Origin: Actinomadura sp. K4S16
GTDB taxonomy: Bacteria > Actinomycetota > Actinomycetes > Streptosporangiales > Streptosporangiaceae
Length of the DNA: 64,000 bases
Reading direction: 5' to 3'
Assembly (NCBI RefSeq): GCF_008327685.1
Contig: NZ_BDDE01000013.1
Coordinates: forward strand, 310,001-374,000
Below the pieces are notes generated by a model, which saw only the letters and a program-made list of their open reading frames with translations, made no database searches and was not told where the DNA came from. The number at the start of each line of letters is the position of its first letter. Within the stretch, counting starts at the first letter, position 1. The position numbers and the translations under genes were made by a program. This document shows positions 1 to 7,711 of this stretch, in pieces.

Positions 1-611
1 ATGCCCTTCTCCGCCGTCTCGATGAGGTACATCCGCCGGTCCCCGGGCACCGTCAGGCTGAACCCGCCGACCTCCCCCACCGCCTCGGTGCACCCCTCGA
101 ACAGCTCCGGATGCTCCCGCACCAGCCAGTGGGCGCCCCACTTCCCTCCGGCCTCCTCATCGGCCAGGAAGGCGAGCACCACGTCCCGCGGCGGCCTGCG
201 CCCCTCCCGCAGCCGCTGCCGCACCACCGCGAGGATCATCGCGTCCATGTCCTTCATGTCCACGGCCCCGCGCCCCCAGACGCACCCGTCGGCGATCTCC
301 CCGCCGAACGGATCGCGCGTCCAGTCCTCCTTGCGCGCCGGCACCACGTCGAGATGCCCGTGCAGCAGGAGCGCGTCCCGGCCCGGATCCTCCCCCTCGA
401 TCCGCGCGACCAGGCTGGCCCGCCCCGGATGCGATTCGAAGATCCGCGTCTCGAGCCCGACCTCCTCGAGCTTCTCCGCGACGTACTCCGCGGCCGCCCG
501 CTCCCCCGGCCCCGAGTGATCACCCGGGTTGCTGGTGTCGATCCGGATCAGCTCCTGGCAGAGCCGGACGACCTCGTCCTCGGCGGTCGGCTGGTCGACC
601 ACAATGATCAC
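1..611 (-). CDS. M20-family metallohydrolase, C-terminal part beyond the window edge
   Basis: Zinc-dependent amidohydrolase or peptidase of the M20/M25/M40 family, probably a cytoplasmic dipeptidase or acyl-amino-acid hydrolase. Visible family marks are LLHGHLDVVPA (His86 and Asp88, metal ligand and its partner), GRGAVDMKD (bridging Asp118) and ADEEAGG (Glu152 general base, Glu153 ligand). Only about 203 N-terminal residues are inside the window; M20 proteins are usually 350-450 residues, so roughly half is missing. The GTG at 611 is preferred because GAGGA lies about six bases before it; an in-frame GTG at 602 is the alternative. The substrate cannot be read from this fragment. A tRNA-Leu gene lies upstream on the other strand. 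Confidence 0.85.
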   Translation of the reverse strand, partial: MIIVVDQPTAEDEVVRLCQELIRIDTSNPGDHSGPGERAAAEYVAEKLEEVGLETRIFESHPGRASLVARIEGEDPGRDALLLHGHLDVVPARKEDWTRDPFGGEIADGCVWGRGAVDMKDMDAMILAVVRQRLREGRRPPRDVVLAFLADEEAGGKWGAHWLVREHPELFEGCTEAVGEVGGFSLTVPGDRRMYLIETAEKG

Positions 612-722
612 CTCGCGTCCTCGGGTACCGTCCCATGGTGCCCCGCCGATCGACTTCGCCGCGACTCGCCACCTTTGGTATGGTGAACTCCGCCGCCGCA
701 GCCGCGCTGCGGCCTGCGACCG

Positions 723-808
723 GTCCGGGTGGCGGAATAGGCAGACGCGCTAGCTTGAGGTGCTAGTGCCCTTTACGGGGCATGGGGGTTCAAGTCCCCC
801 CTCGGACA
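723..808 (+). tRNA. tRNA-Leu (anticodon GAG)
   Basis: The 86-nt gene folds as a class II tRNA. The acceptor stem GTCCGGG pairs with CTCGGAC (one G-T pair) and is followed by discriminator A. The anticodon stem CTAGC/GCTAG carries loop TTGAGGT with anticodon GAG at 757-759, which reads CUC, a very common leucine codon in this GC-rich genome. The long variable arm TGCCC/GGGCA is typical of leucine tRNAs, and the T arm is GGGGG-TTCAAGT-CCCCC. No CCA is encoded, as is common in actinomycetes. Confidence 0.97.
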
Positions 809-817
809 CATCGCAAC

Positions 818-856
818 AAAGTGGGACAGACAGCAGTCTGTCCCACTTTTGCTTTT
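818..856 (+). terminator. Rho-independent terminator of tRNA-Leu
   Basis: A perfect 11-bp stem (GTGGGACAGAC at 821-831 with GTCTGTCCCAC at 836-846) closes an AGCA loop and is followed by TTTTGCTTTT. The three A residues before the stem can pair with the first T residues. It begins about ten bases after the tRNA end. Confidence 0.93.
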
Positions 857-888
857 GAGGTGAGGTGGGCCGACCGGATGCCGGCCCC

Positions 889-2022
889 TCACGGACCGCC
901 TGGCCCGCGCGGGTCGGCGGCATCTGTTCCGAGCTGCCGGGGTGCTTCTCGTCCTGGTCGGTCTCGCGCGATGCGGTCGCGCAGGCTCGGTGGCTTCATG
1001 CCGAGCGGGCCGGGCTCCGGCGAAGCGATGGGGAGGCGTTCCGAACCCACCACACCCCTCCCGAAAGGCTTCCTGGGCAATGGCGGGTTCTGGTCCGGGC
1101 CCGACGCGGAGGGCGCGGTCCAGACGCCGGATGTGCGCCGGGACGGCCGAGTGGACCTGGTCCGCTCGTGACGGGGGAGGAACCAGATGGCCGCGAGATT
1201 CAACAGCAGACCGCCCGTCAGGCTTGCCACGGGCTCGGCTCGTGGCTCCCATCCGTGCCCGTACAGTGCCGTCGAAACGAGCAGCATTTGCGGGTTGGCC
1301 GTCATGATGACGAGGAATCCGACGATGAGCAGGCGGCAGTGCTGGAGGGCGATCTGTATCTGCCCCGCGGCCAGCGCGGTCGCGGCGATGAACAGGTAGG
1401 GGTCGAGAGAGGCGGCGAGGTCGTCGAGCGGGGCCTTGACCGTCGCCATGCCCGTGAGCGCGACCTCGCCCGCGCCGATCAGCATCCCGGCGCTGATCCC
1501 GTAGGTGATGCCGCTGAGCGGCCGCCCGTGCGCGCCCTTGCGCCTCAGGTCGCTGACCAGGAACAGGACGGCGGGGAGGGCGAGCGAGGGGGAGATCGCG
1601 GCCACCAGCACCGGATCCGCCGGCACCCGGTCGAAGGAGTCCGCGCCGTCGGCGGCGTCGGCGTAAAGGACGATGGCCGCGGCGGCGAACGCCATGCATA
1701 CCGCTTCACGGAGGCCGAGCCGTTCGCCCAGCCCGATGCCCGCGATGAGGGGCAGGAGCGCCAGCCCGGCGAGCATCGCAGGCTGGACGGCGGACAGCGG
1801 GAGCGCCGTCAGTGCGGTGTACTGCAGCGCGAATCCCACGCCGACGACGGTGAAGCCGATCGCCCAGGTCCGGCTGGAGAGCATCGCGGCGGCGAGCGCG
1901 AAGGGCCGAGCGCCGTACAGCGAAGGCATCCGGTTTGTGGCGGTCTTGAGGAATGCCATGCCGACGAAACAGGCGCCGGTCGACAGGAACGCGACGATCG
2001 TCGCCCAGTGCCCCAGTTCCAT
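889..2022 (-). CDS. DMT/EamA-type membrane permease
   Basis: A 377-residue integral membrane protein with about nine or ten hydrophobic helices in residues 1-260, arranged like the drug/metabolite transporter (EamA) superfamily. The motif GLALLPLIAGIGLGERL after the fourth helix resembles the 'LxExL' region of that family. Small metabolites or drugs are the usual substrates; none can be named here. From about residue 262 (LPRHERTRSTRP) the protein is a 115-residue Arg/Pro/Gly-rich hydrophilic tail with no recognisable fold, unusual for DMT proteins and possibly the result of loss of an earlier stop codon. ATG at 2022 opens directly into the first membrane helix, supporting that start. Confidence 0.75.
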   Translation of the reverse strand: MELGHWATIVAFLSTGACFVGMAFLKTATNRMPSLYGARPFALAAAMLSSRTWAIGFTVVGVGFALQYTALTALPLSAVQPAMLAGLALLPLIAGIGLGERLGLREAVCMAFAAAAIVLYADAADGADSFDRVPADPVLVAAISPSLALPAVLFLVSDLRRKGAHGRPLSGITYGISAGMLIGAGEVALTGMATVKAPLDDLAASLDPYLFIAATALAAGQIQIALQHCRLLIVGFLVIMTANPQMLLVSTALYGHGWEPRAEPVASLTGGLLLNLAAIWFLPRHERTRSTRPSRRTSGVWTAPSASGPDQNPPLPRKPFGRGVVGSERLPIASPEPGPLGMKPPSLRDRIARDRPGREAPRQLGTDAADPRGPGGP

Positions 2023-2262
2023 GCTGCGCGTCCCCTCGCCATTGAGGTTCCGGGAGCGGGCACCGGGCCGGGGACCCGGTAACGGAGCCCCTGCCCTTGA
2101 TCACGCCGCGGAGGCCGGTCGCGGCGTGACGCGGCGCGATCGCGGCAATGCTCGAGGATCGAACCTGGACGATCATCTAAGGGGATCCAGCCCTCACCGG
2201 TCGGTGGTGAAGATCAGGGCCGGCGGAGCGAGTGGTGGCGGTGGGCAGCGGCGCCTGCCTGC

Positions 2263-2865
2263 TCAGTTCGCAGGACGGGCCGGGACCTTGGGGCCGCCGC
2301 TTTCCCTAAGGCGATCAAGACGGGCCATCCGTTGCTCCCACTTCGGCGTGTACAGCCGTTGGGGATCAAGGTATTTGAACGGAGTCCTGCGATGGAGTTC
2401 AAGGGACGCGTCGATGACGGCCCAGCCGAACGCCTCCACCGTCGCACGATCCACGGCATACACGAACCGTCGATGCACTTGGGCTGTGACGAGCAATGAG
2501 AAGGCCGGGGATACGACGAGCGGTACGGGTTCGGCCCATCCCGAAAGCGAAGCCGACACCCCGCCCATGATCAATGCCATGAGCAGGAGAAGGAAGCCCG
2601 TCCAACCCATGTGCCGCCAGTAGCGAGGAGAGGTGGCGGCGCCGACCAAGGCACCGGCGATCGCCGCCTCCTTCTCGGCGGTCTCAAGCCCGTCGAACCT
2701 GGTGTCGACGATCAGGACCGGCCTTCTCCGGGACATTCGCGGACGCAGTCCCGTAGGCGCCCAGGATGAGAACCGCGCTTGTCTCACCGCAGGCTCGCCC
2801 ACATTGAGCTTCGCGGCGTAATCACAGGCGAGGGCGCGGATGTGGTCGATCTCCACGGAACACAT
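2263..2865 (-). CDS. M48-like membrane protein lacking the HExxH zinc motif
   Basis: I do not recognise a named family with certainty. The 200-residue protein has an N-terminal soluble part, two membrane helices near residues 90-135, and then HRRFVYAVDRATVEAFG. The order of these parts recalls M48 (HtpX/Ste24-like) peptidases: the stretch AEKEAAIAGALVG sits where the HExxH helix would be, and VDRATVEAFG resembles the ADraA..lG helix that carries the third ligand. No HExxH is present, so any relative would be catalytically dead. The start is uncertain: ATG 2865 is used, while a GTG at 2907 adds 14 residues. It stands between the permease and DUF2202 genes on the same strand, without close coupling. 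Confidence 0.5.
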   Translation of the reverse strand: MCSVEIDHIRALACDYAAKLNVGEPAVRQARFSSWAPTGLRPRMSRRRPVLIVDTRFDGLETAEKEAAIAGALVGAATSPRYWRHMGWTGFLLLLMALIMGGVSASLSGWAEPVPLVVSPAFSLLVTAQVHRRFVYAVDRATVEAFGWAVIDASLELHRRTPFKYLDPQRLYTPKWEQRMARLDRLRESGGPKVPARPAN

Positions 2866-2965
2866 GATCGCAGAGTGCGGGCCCAGAATTCCGAGAACGA
2901 CTGCCACGTCGACGCGCGCTCGCCGCCCGTTCGGTCGGGAGAACGGGCGGCGATGCGCGGGTGGT

Positions 2966-3655
2966 TCAGCTCCCCCACTCCTGGAATGCGGCCAGGTGCC
3001 GCTCCGAGGTGGCGATCAGCCGGTCGTAGAGCCGCTTGACGTCCGCCGCCTTGGCGTCCTGGGCGGCCTTCCGCATCGTCGGGAGCTGCGTCTTCTCGGC
3101 CGTCGCGCCGACCTGGAGGGCGGCCTGCTCGTTCGCCGACCCCTGGGCCAGCAGCCGGTCGTACTCGGCCTTGACGTCCGCCGAGGCGAACTGCCCGGAG
3201 CTCCTGCCCTCGGTGGGATCGCTGATCCCGTACCGGTCGAGCAGCGTGCGGACCGCGCTCAGGTGGTTACTCTCGGCCTTGGCGATCCGGTCGAAGACGC
3301 GCGCGTCGTAGCGGGCGGCGAACGCCGTGTACAGGTCGTGCGAGAGCTTCTCCTCCTCCGCCTGCGCGGCCAGAGCCGTCTTCTGCTCGGCGGTCACGGT
3401 ACCGCTGGGCGCCGTCAGGCAGGTCCCGTCACCGGGGCCGCGCTCGGACCGCCCCATCCCGTCGCCGTGCTGGAACCGCCCCATCCCGTCGTCGGCTCCC
3501 CGCGGGCGGGGGTCGGCGGCCTGGCTCGCCGCGGGCGGTCCGCCGGGTCCGCCCGGCCCGGCCCCGGCCAGGACGGGCGCCGCGACGGCGATCCCGCCCA
3601 GCGCCAGCGCACCGCCGGTGGTGAGCGCGATGGCCGTCTTTCCGATGCGCTTCAT
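2966..3655 (-). CDS. Secreted DUF2202 (ferritin-like) protein
   Basis: A 229-residue exported protein. Residues 1-31 form a signal peptide (MKRIGK, hydrophobic core, AVAAPVLAGA), followed by a Gly/Pro/Asp-rich linker to about residue 85. The DUF2202 helical bundle then has the typical first-helix motif AEEEKLSHDLY, later KAESNHLSAV and finally TSERHLAAF. Glu and His residues spaced along helices are what this ferritin-like family shows, but metal binding is an inference. The role of the family is unknown. The gene is divergent from a sensor kinase gene 169 bp away, so the two may share a control region. Confidence 0.85.
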   Translation of the reverse strand: MKRIGKTAIALTTGGALALGGIAVAAPVLAGAGPGGPGGPPAASQAADPRPRGADDGMGRFQHGDGMGRSERGPGDGTCLTAPSGTVTAEQKTALAAQAEEEKLSHDLYTAFAARYDARVFDRIAKAESNHLSAVRTLLDRYGISDPTEGRSSGQFASADVKAEYDRLLAQGSANEQAALQVGATAEKTQLPTMRKAAQDAKAADVKRLYDRLIATSERHLAAFQEWGS

Positions 3656-3824
3656 GGCCTCTCTCTCCTGTCTTCAGTCGGTCCCTTTCGCCGTCGTCTT
3701 CAACCTGCTCCTGCGCTCTGCAGCCGGGATGTGGGACATGTGGAGACCGTATGGAGCTGCGGGAACACCCTCTGGTCCCTGGCAGGGAACGGGCGCCGCG
3801 GGGTATCCAGGAGGTGTGAGAGGC

Positions 3825-5192
3825 GTGCGGCGGAACGGCGGCGGGAGCCTGAGGCGGCGCCTGTTCGCGGCCTTTCTTCTGGTGGCGCTGACCTCACTCG
3901 CCGTCCTGACGGCGGCGGCTCTGATCGGCACCGACCGGGGGCTCGGCGCCGCCCGCCAGTCCGAGCGGGAGCGGACGGCCGAAAAGGCCGCCGCGGCGGC
4001 CGCCGCCTCCTACACGGCGGCGGGCGGCTGGGCGGGAGCCGACCTGCGGGAGGCGCGCGCCATCGCCGCGGGAGCCGGCGCCGGCCTTTTCGTCCGGGAC
4101 GCCGAGGGAAACATCATCGCCTCGCCGGAGAATCCGGGTCCTGCCACGCGGCCTGGTGGACGACCGGGGGGTGGTCACGGCCCGGGCCTCGGCGCCGGCC
4201 AGGGCACGGTGGCGAAGCCCGTACGGACCGCCGGCAGGACGGTCGGCTCCGTGCGGCTGGCGTTCGGCGCCCCTGCGGCCTCGTCCGGGCGGGACGTCGC
4301 CTGGGCATGGATCCTGCCGGCCGCCGCCGCGGCGGTGGCGGCCGCGGCGGCGGCGAGCTGGTACGTGAGCCGCCGGCTCACCCGGCCGCTGGCGCGCCTG
4401 GCAACCGCGGCGCGGGCGCTCGCCGCGGGCGACCGCTCGGCCCGCGCCGGGGCGAGCGCGCCCGGTGAGCTGGGCGAACTGGTCACGGCCTTCGACCGCA
4501 TGGCCGACGAGCTGAACCGGGCCGAGCTCGGCAGGCGGCGGCTGGCCGCCGACGTCGCCCACGAGCTGCGCACACCCCTGGCGGGCCTGCAGGCGGGGCT
4601 GGAGGAGCTGCGGGACGGGTTCACCGAACCGGATCCGGCGCGCCTGGCCGCCCTGCACGACCAGTCCCTGCGGCTCGGCCGGATCGTCGGCGACCTCGCC
4701 GAGCTGTCCGCGGCGGAGTCGGCCGCCCTGTCACTGCGGCCGGCGGACGTCGACATCGGCGCCGTGGCGCGCGAGGCGGTCGCCGCCCGCCGCGCCCAAC
4801 TGGACGCGGCGGGTCTCACCGTGCACACCGGCATCGCCGACGGCGTCGTGATCCGCGCGGACGCCGACCGGATCCACCAGGCGCTCGGCAACCTGCTGTC
4901 CAACGCGGCCCGCTACTGCCGTCCCGGCGACTCGGTGACGGTGCGGGTCCGGGCGCAGGGAGACGAAGCCGTCATCGAGGTGGCCGACACCGGTCCCGGC
5001 ATCCCCGCCGCCGAGCGCGCCCACGTCTTCGAACGGCTCTGGCGGGGGTCGTCCGGGCGCCGGGTCGCCGGCTCGGGCATCGGCCTGGCCGTGGTGCGCG
5101 AACTGGTCGCCGCGCACGGCGGCACGGTCACCGCCTCGTCACCGGACGCGGGCGGCGCGACCTTCACCATCCGCCTGCCCGTGCGCCGGTGA
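3825..5192 (+). CDS. Two-component sensor histidine kinase (HAMP/HisKA)
   Basis: A 455-residue membrane kinase. Helix 1 spans about residues 12-34, an extracytoplasmic sensor of about 120 residues follows (the end is rich in Gly and Pro), and helix 2 spans about 158-180 (alanine-rich). HAMP (SRRLTRPLARL) comes next, then HisKA with DVAHELRTPLAG (phosphoacceptor His246), then the ATPase domain with N box (QALGNLLSNAARY), G1 (VADTGPGIP) and G2 (GSGIGLAVV). GTG 3825 is chosen because AGGAGG at 3809-3814 is ten bases upstream; GTG 3816 is too close to it. Its response regulator gene is convergent, an unusual arrangement, so the two are transcribed separately. The stimulus is unknown; the divergent DUF2202 gene is a possible target. 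Confidence 0.92.
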   Translation: MRRNGGGSLRRRLFAAFLLVALTSLAVLTAAALIGTDRGLGAARQSERERTAEKAAAAAAASYTAAGGWAGADLREARAIAAGAGAGLFVRDAEGNIIASPENPGPATRPGGRPGGGHGPGLGAGQGTVAKPVRTAGRTVGSVRLAFGAPAASSGRDVAWAWILPAAAAAVAAAAAASWYVSRRLTRPLARLATAARALAAGDRSARAGASAPGELGELVTAFDRMADELNRAELGRRRLAADVAHELRTPLAGLQAGLEELRDGFTEPDPARLAALHDQSLRLGRIVGDLAELSAAESAALSLRPADVDIGAVAREAVAARRAQLDAAGLTVHTGIADGVVIRADADRIHQALGNLLSNAARYCRPGDSVTVRVRAQGDEAVIEVADTGPGIPAAERAHVFERLWRGSSGRRVAGSGIGLAVVRELVAAHGGTVTASSPDAGGATFTIRLPVRR

Positions 5193-5225
5193 GCCGCCCA
5201 CACGTTGAGCCCGTGCCGGGCCGTG

Positions 5226-5918
5226 CTACGTGTCGCGCTTGAGCCCGAGGCGGTAGCCGACACCGAGCACGGTCTCGACGACGCCGGCGCCGGCCGGACC
5301 GAGCTTGCGGCGCAGGTTCTTCACATGCGAGTCGATGGTCCGCTCGTAGCCGGCGAACTCGTATCCGCGGACACGGTTGACCAGCTCGTACCGCGAGTAC
5401 GCCCGTCCCGGGACGGCCGCGAGCGCGGTGAGCAGGCTCCATTCGGTCGGAGTGAGGTCGAGCGCCGCACCGTCCAGGGCGGCCTCGTGCCGCTCCTCGT
5501 CCAGCAGCAGCCGCCCGTCGCCGTAGCTCGCCGCCTTCGGCGCGACGGTGCCCCGGGCCGCGCGGTTCAGCACCGCCTGGACCCGCAGCACCACCTCGGT
5601 CGGGCTGAACGGCTTGGTCACGTAGTCGTCGGCGCCCGACTCCAGGCCCCGGATGCGGTCCTCGACGGCGCTGCGGGCGGTCAGCACGACCACCGGGACC
5701 TCGCCGTCAGCGCGGGCCGCGCGCAGCACGTCCAGTCCGTTGACGTCGGGCAGCCCGAGGTCCAGCACCATCAGCCGGACGGAGCGCTCGGACACCAGCC
5801 GTATCGCCTCCGCACCCGATCCGGTCGTGACGACCGCGTATCCGGCACGTTCCAGATAGCGGCGCAGGAGCTCACGGATCTCCCTCTCGTCCTCCACGAC
5901 GAGCACGCTGGCGGTCAT
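5226..5918 (-). CDS. OmpR/PhoB-family response regulator
   Basis: A 230-residue two-domain regulator. The receiver domain has the acidic pair ED at residues 9-10, phosphoacceptor Asp53 in VLDLGLPD, the Thr/Ser switch in VVLTARS and the conserved Lys in VTKPF. The C-terminal winged helix ends with RTIDSHVKNLRRKLG and VLGVGYRLG, the recognition helix and wing of the OmpR class. The stop codon lies 33 bp from the stop of the histidine kinase gene on the opposite strand, so the pair is tail to tail. The most likely partner is that kinase. Confidence 0.95.
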   Translation of the reverse strand: MTASVLVVEDEREIRELLRRYLERAGYAVVTTGSGAEAIRLVSERSVRLMVLDLGLPDVNGLDVLRAARADGEVPVVVLTARSAVEDRIRGLESGADDYVTKPFSPTEVVLRVQAVLNRAARGTVAPKAASYGDGRLLLDEERHEAALDGAALDLTPTEWSLLTALAAVPGRAYSRYELVNRVRGYEFAGYERTIDSHVKNLRRKLGPAGAGVVETVLGVGYRLGLKRDT

Positions 5919-6065
5919 GCCTCCTGACTAGCTCGGGCCGGGCGGTCCCGCGAGAGACGAAGGGCTCGCTCCGGACGGGACGTTCGCCTCCTGCGGGCCC
6001 GGCGCCCGCACAGCGAGCACAATGATGCCGGTCACTAGCGTGCTCCGGCCGTTTCCCGGCCATGG

Positions 6066-7691
6066 CTATGGCGCACGCCCCGGCGCGAGCCCGGCGAGAC
6101 TCACGGCGCGTTCGCCGCGGCCCGCGAGGACCATGGCCACCGTGAGACGCACACTCCCCCGGTTGTTGCCGCTGGACCCCCAGGCGTCGTTGGCGAACGT
6201 GTAGAGGTAGCCGCCCTTGCGCACCCGGCACCGCGTCCCCGCGCCGATCGGTATGCGTTCATGGTCGGTGATCTCGCCCTTGACGCTCACCGCGTCGTTG
6301 GCGACGACTCCCACGAGCGACATCCACGGAAGGCTCACCTCGCGGCGTGCCCCGATCGAGTGGGCCGCCCGGTTCCCGGTCGCCGCACGGAAGAGCCGCT
6401 CGACCCCGCCGAGGAGGGTTCTCGCGAGGCGGAGGCGCTCGGTCAGCGGGTTGAAGCGGCGCAATCCGCCGGTGCCGGCGGGACTCGACACGATGCCGCC
6501 GTCCAGCCACGTGCCCTCGGCGGTGAAGTCGTACTCACCGGCCTCCAGATAGAGCCCGGTCTCGTTCCACGGCTCGCCGGCGAACACCTCGACGGTCTCC
6601 GGGCGCCCTGGGGTGAGAACCCTGGTGGGCCGGTAGGGCCCCGTCGTGATGTGCGGCGTCCGCTGCCGGTCGTACACCGACCGGTGGACGTCCGGGTCAC
6701 GCGTGCTCGGGTCGATCTTGGGAACCGCGCGCGGCCGCGGCTGAAGCGCGATCTCGAGCAGCGGCCGGAGTCTGAGGTCGGCCAAGGGCTGGGCGACCGC
6801 GATCATGCCGCGGTCGTCGTCGTGCAGAAGGTCGAGGGGATCGGGCCGGATCTGGTCCAGCATCGTCCTGCGGAAGCCGAGCGGGAGCTCACCGCCGCGG
6901 ACCTCGTCGATCATCCACTGGAGCGCACCGTCGCTCAGGCCCGTGCGAGGGTGGCCGCCGCCCACGTCCTTGTGGCTGCCCGGGAACCACACCTGCTTGA
7001 CGTCCTGCCCGCTGGTGAACGGCTCGGCCCACAGTGTCGGGACGTAGGGGCCTCGGCGCTCGTCCATCGCCACCGCGTGCCGCGCGTGCTTGATGTACGG
7101 GTTGAGCTTCAGGTCGTGAAAGTCATGACCTCGGGACGGGTCGAGCAGGTTGAGCCAGCCGAGGTAGTCGGGGACGCCGAGCGAGCCGACGGTGTCCCAC
7201 ACTCCGACGAAGTGCACCGGGATCCGTTCCCGGTCGTCCGGGTCGTACTGGAAGGCCAGGCCCTGCCGCCATCGCCGGCCGGTACCGCGCCTCCGGTAGC
7301 CGTGATCGTAGATGTGCTGGATCCTCCCGCGGACTGCCGCCTCGTCCAGCGCGGTGGGGTCGATCAGCCCGCAGGCCGAGATCATGCCGGCGAGGCTGCG
7401 GGCCGTGTACGCGCCGCGGCTGAAGCCGAACAGCCAGATGCGGTCGTCCGGGCGGTATTCGCCGACCAGCCAGCGGTACGCCTCCAGCACGTTGTCCGAC
7501 AGCCCCAGCCCGAACGCGCCTCCCAGCAGCCTGTTCCGCAACGTGCCCACACCCGGCTGATAGCAGGACAACTGCCGGTGACCATCCTCGTCCGTGCGGT
7601 CGAGGGCGTTGTACAGCCGTCGCACGTTGGTGACGGAATCCATCTCCGGCGTGTTCCATGTGCCGTCGCAGCACACGATGAGATGACGCAT
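6066..7691 (-). CDS. DUF2235 (Tle1-type) alpha/beta-hydrolase fused to a PA-IL-like lectin domain
   Basis: A 541-residue protein, last gene of a four-gene operon. Residues 1 to about 350 match the DUF2235 family, whose characterised members include Tle1 phospholipases: the start MRHLIVCCDGTWN, the nucleophile elbow GFSRGAYTARS (Ser91), and the acid/base region VWFPGSHKDVGGGHP. From about residue 365 a second domain begins (LEAGEYDFTAEGTWLDGG) and ends ANDAWG..GNNRGSVRLTV, which resembles the calcium/galactose-binding PA-IL (LecA) fold. No signal peptide is present. ATG 7691 follows GGAGG by five bases, and it starts 20 bp after the TPP-enzyme stop. Lipase activity and sugar binding are inferred from family; the substrate is unknown. 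Confidence 0.83.
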   Translation of the reverse strand: MRHLIVCCDGTWNTPEMDSVTNVRRLYNALDRTDEDGHRQLSCYQPGVGTLRNRLLGGAFGLGLSDNVLEAYRWLVGEYRPDDRIWLFGFSRGAYTARSLAGMISACGLIDPTALDEAAVRGRIQHIYDHGYRRRGTGRRWRQGLAFQYDPDDRERIPVHFVGVWDTVGSLGVPDYLGWLNLLDPSRGHDFHDLKLNPYIKHARHAVAMDERRGPYVPTLWAEPFTSGQDVKQVWFPGSHKDVGGGHPRTGLSDGALQWMIDEVRGGELPLGFRRTMLDQIRPDPLDLLHDDDRGMIAVAQPLADLRLRPLLEIALQPRPRAVPKIDPSTRDPDVHRSVYDRQRTPHITTGPYRPTRVLTPGRPETVEVFAGEPWNETGLYLEAGEYDFTAEGTWLDGGIVSSPAGTGGLRRFNPLTERLRLARTLLGGVERLFRAATGNRAAHSIGARREVSLPWMSLVGVVANDAVSVKGEITDHERIPIGAGTRCRVRKGGYLYTFANDAWGSSGNNRGSVRLTVAMVLAGRGERAVSLAGLAPGRAP

Positions 7692-7711
7692 ACCGTCCTC
7701 CGTAAATGGCA

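Noticed and set aside
723..860. Integrated element at the tRNA-Leu gene
   Set aside because: The tRNA is complete with its own terminator, no integrase follows, and I see no second copy of the tRNA 3' end in the window.
2062..2080. ACCGGG/CCCGGT hairpin as a terminator
   Set aside because: The stem is only six bp in GC-rich DNA, where such repeats are common by chance, and no U-tract follows.
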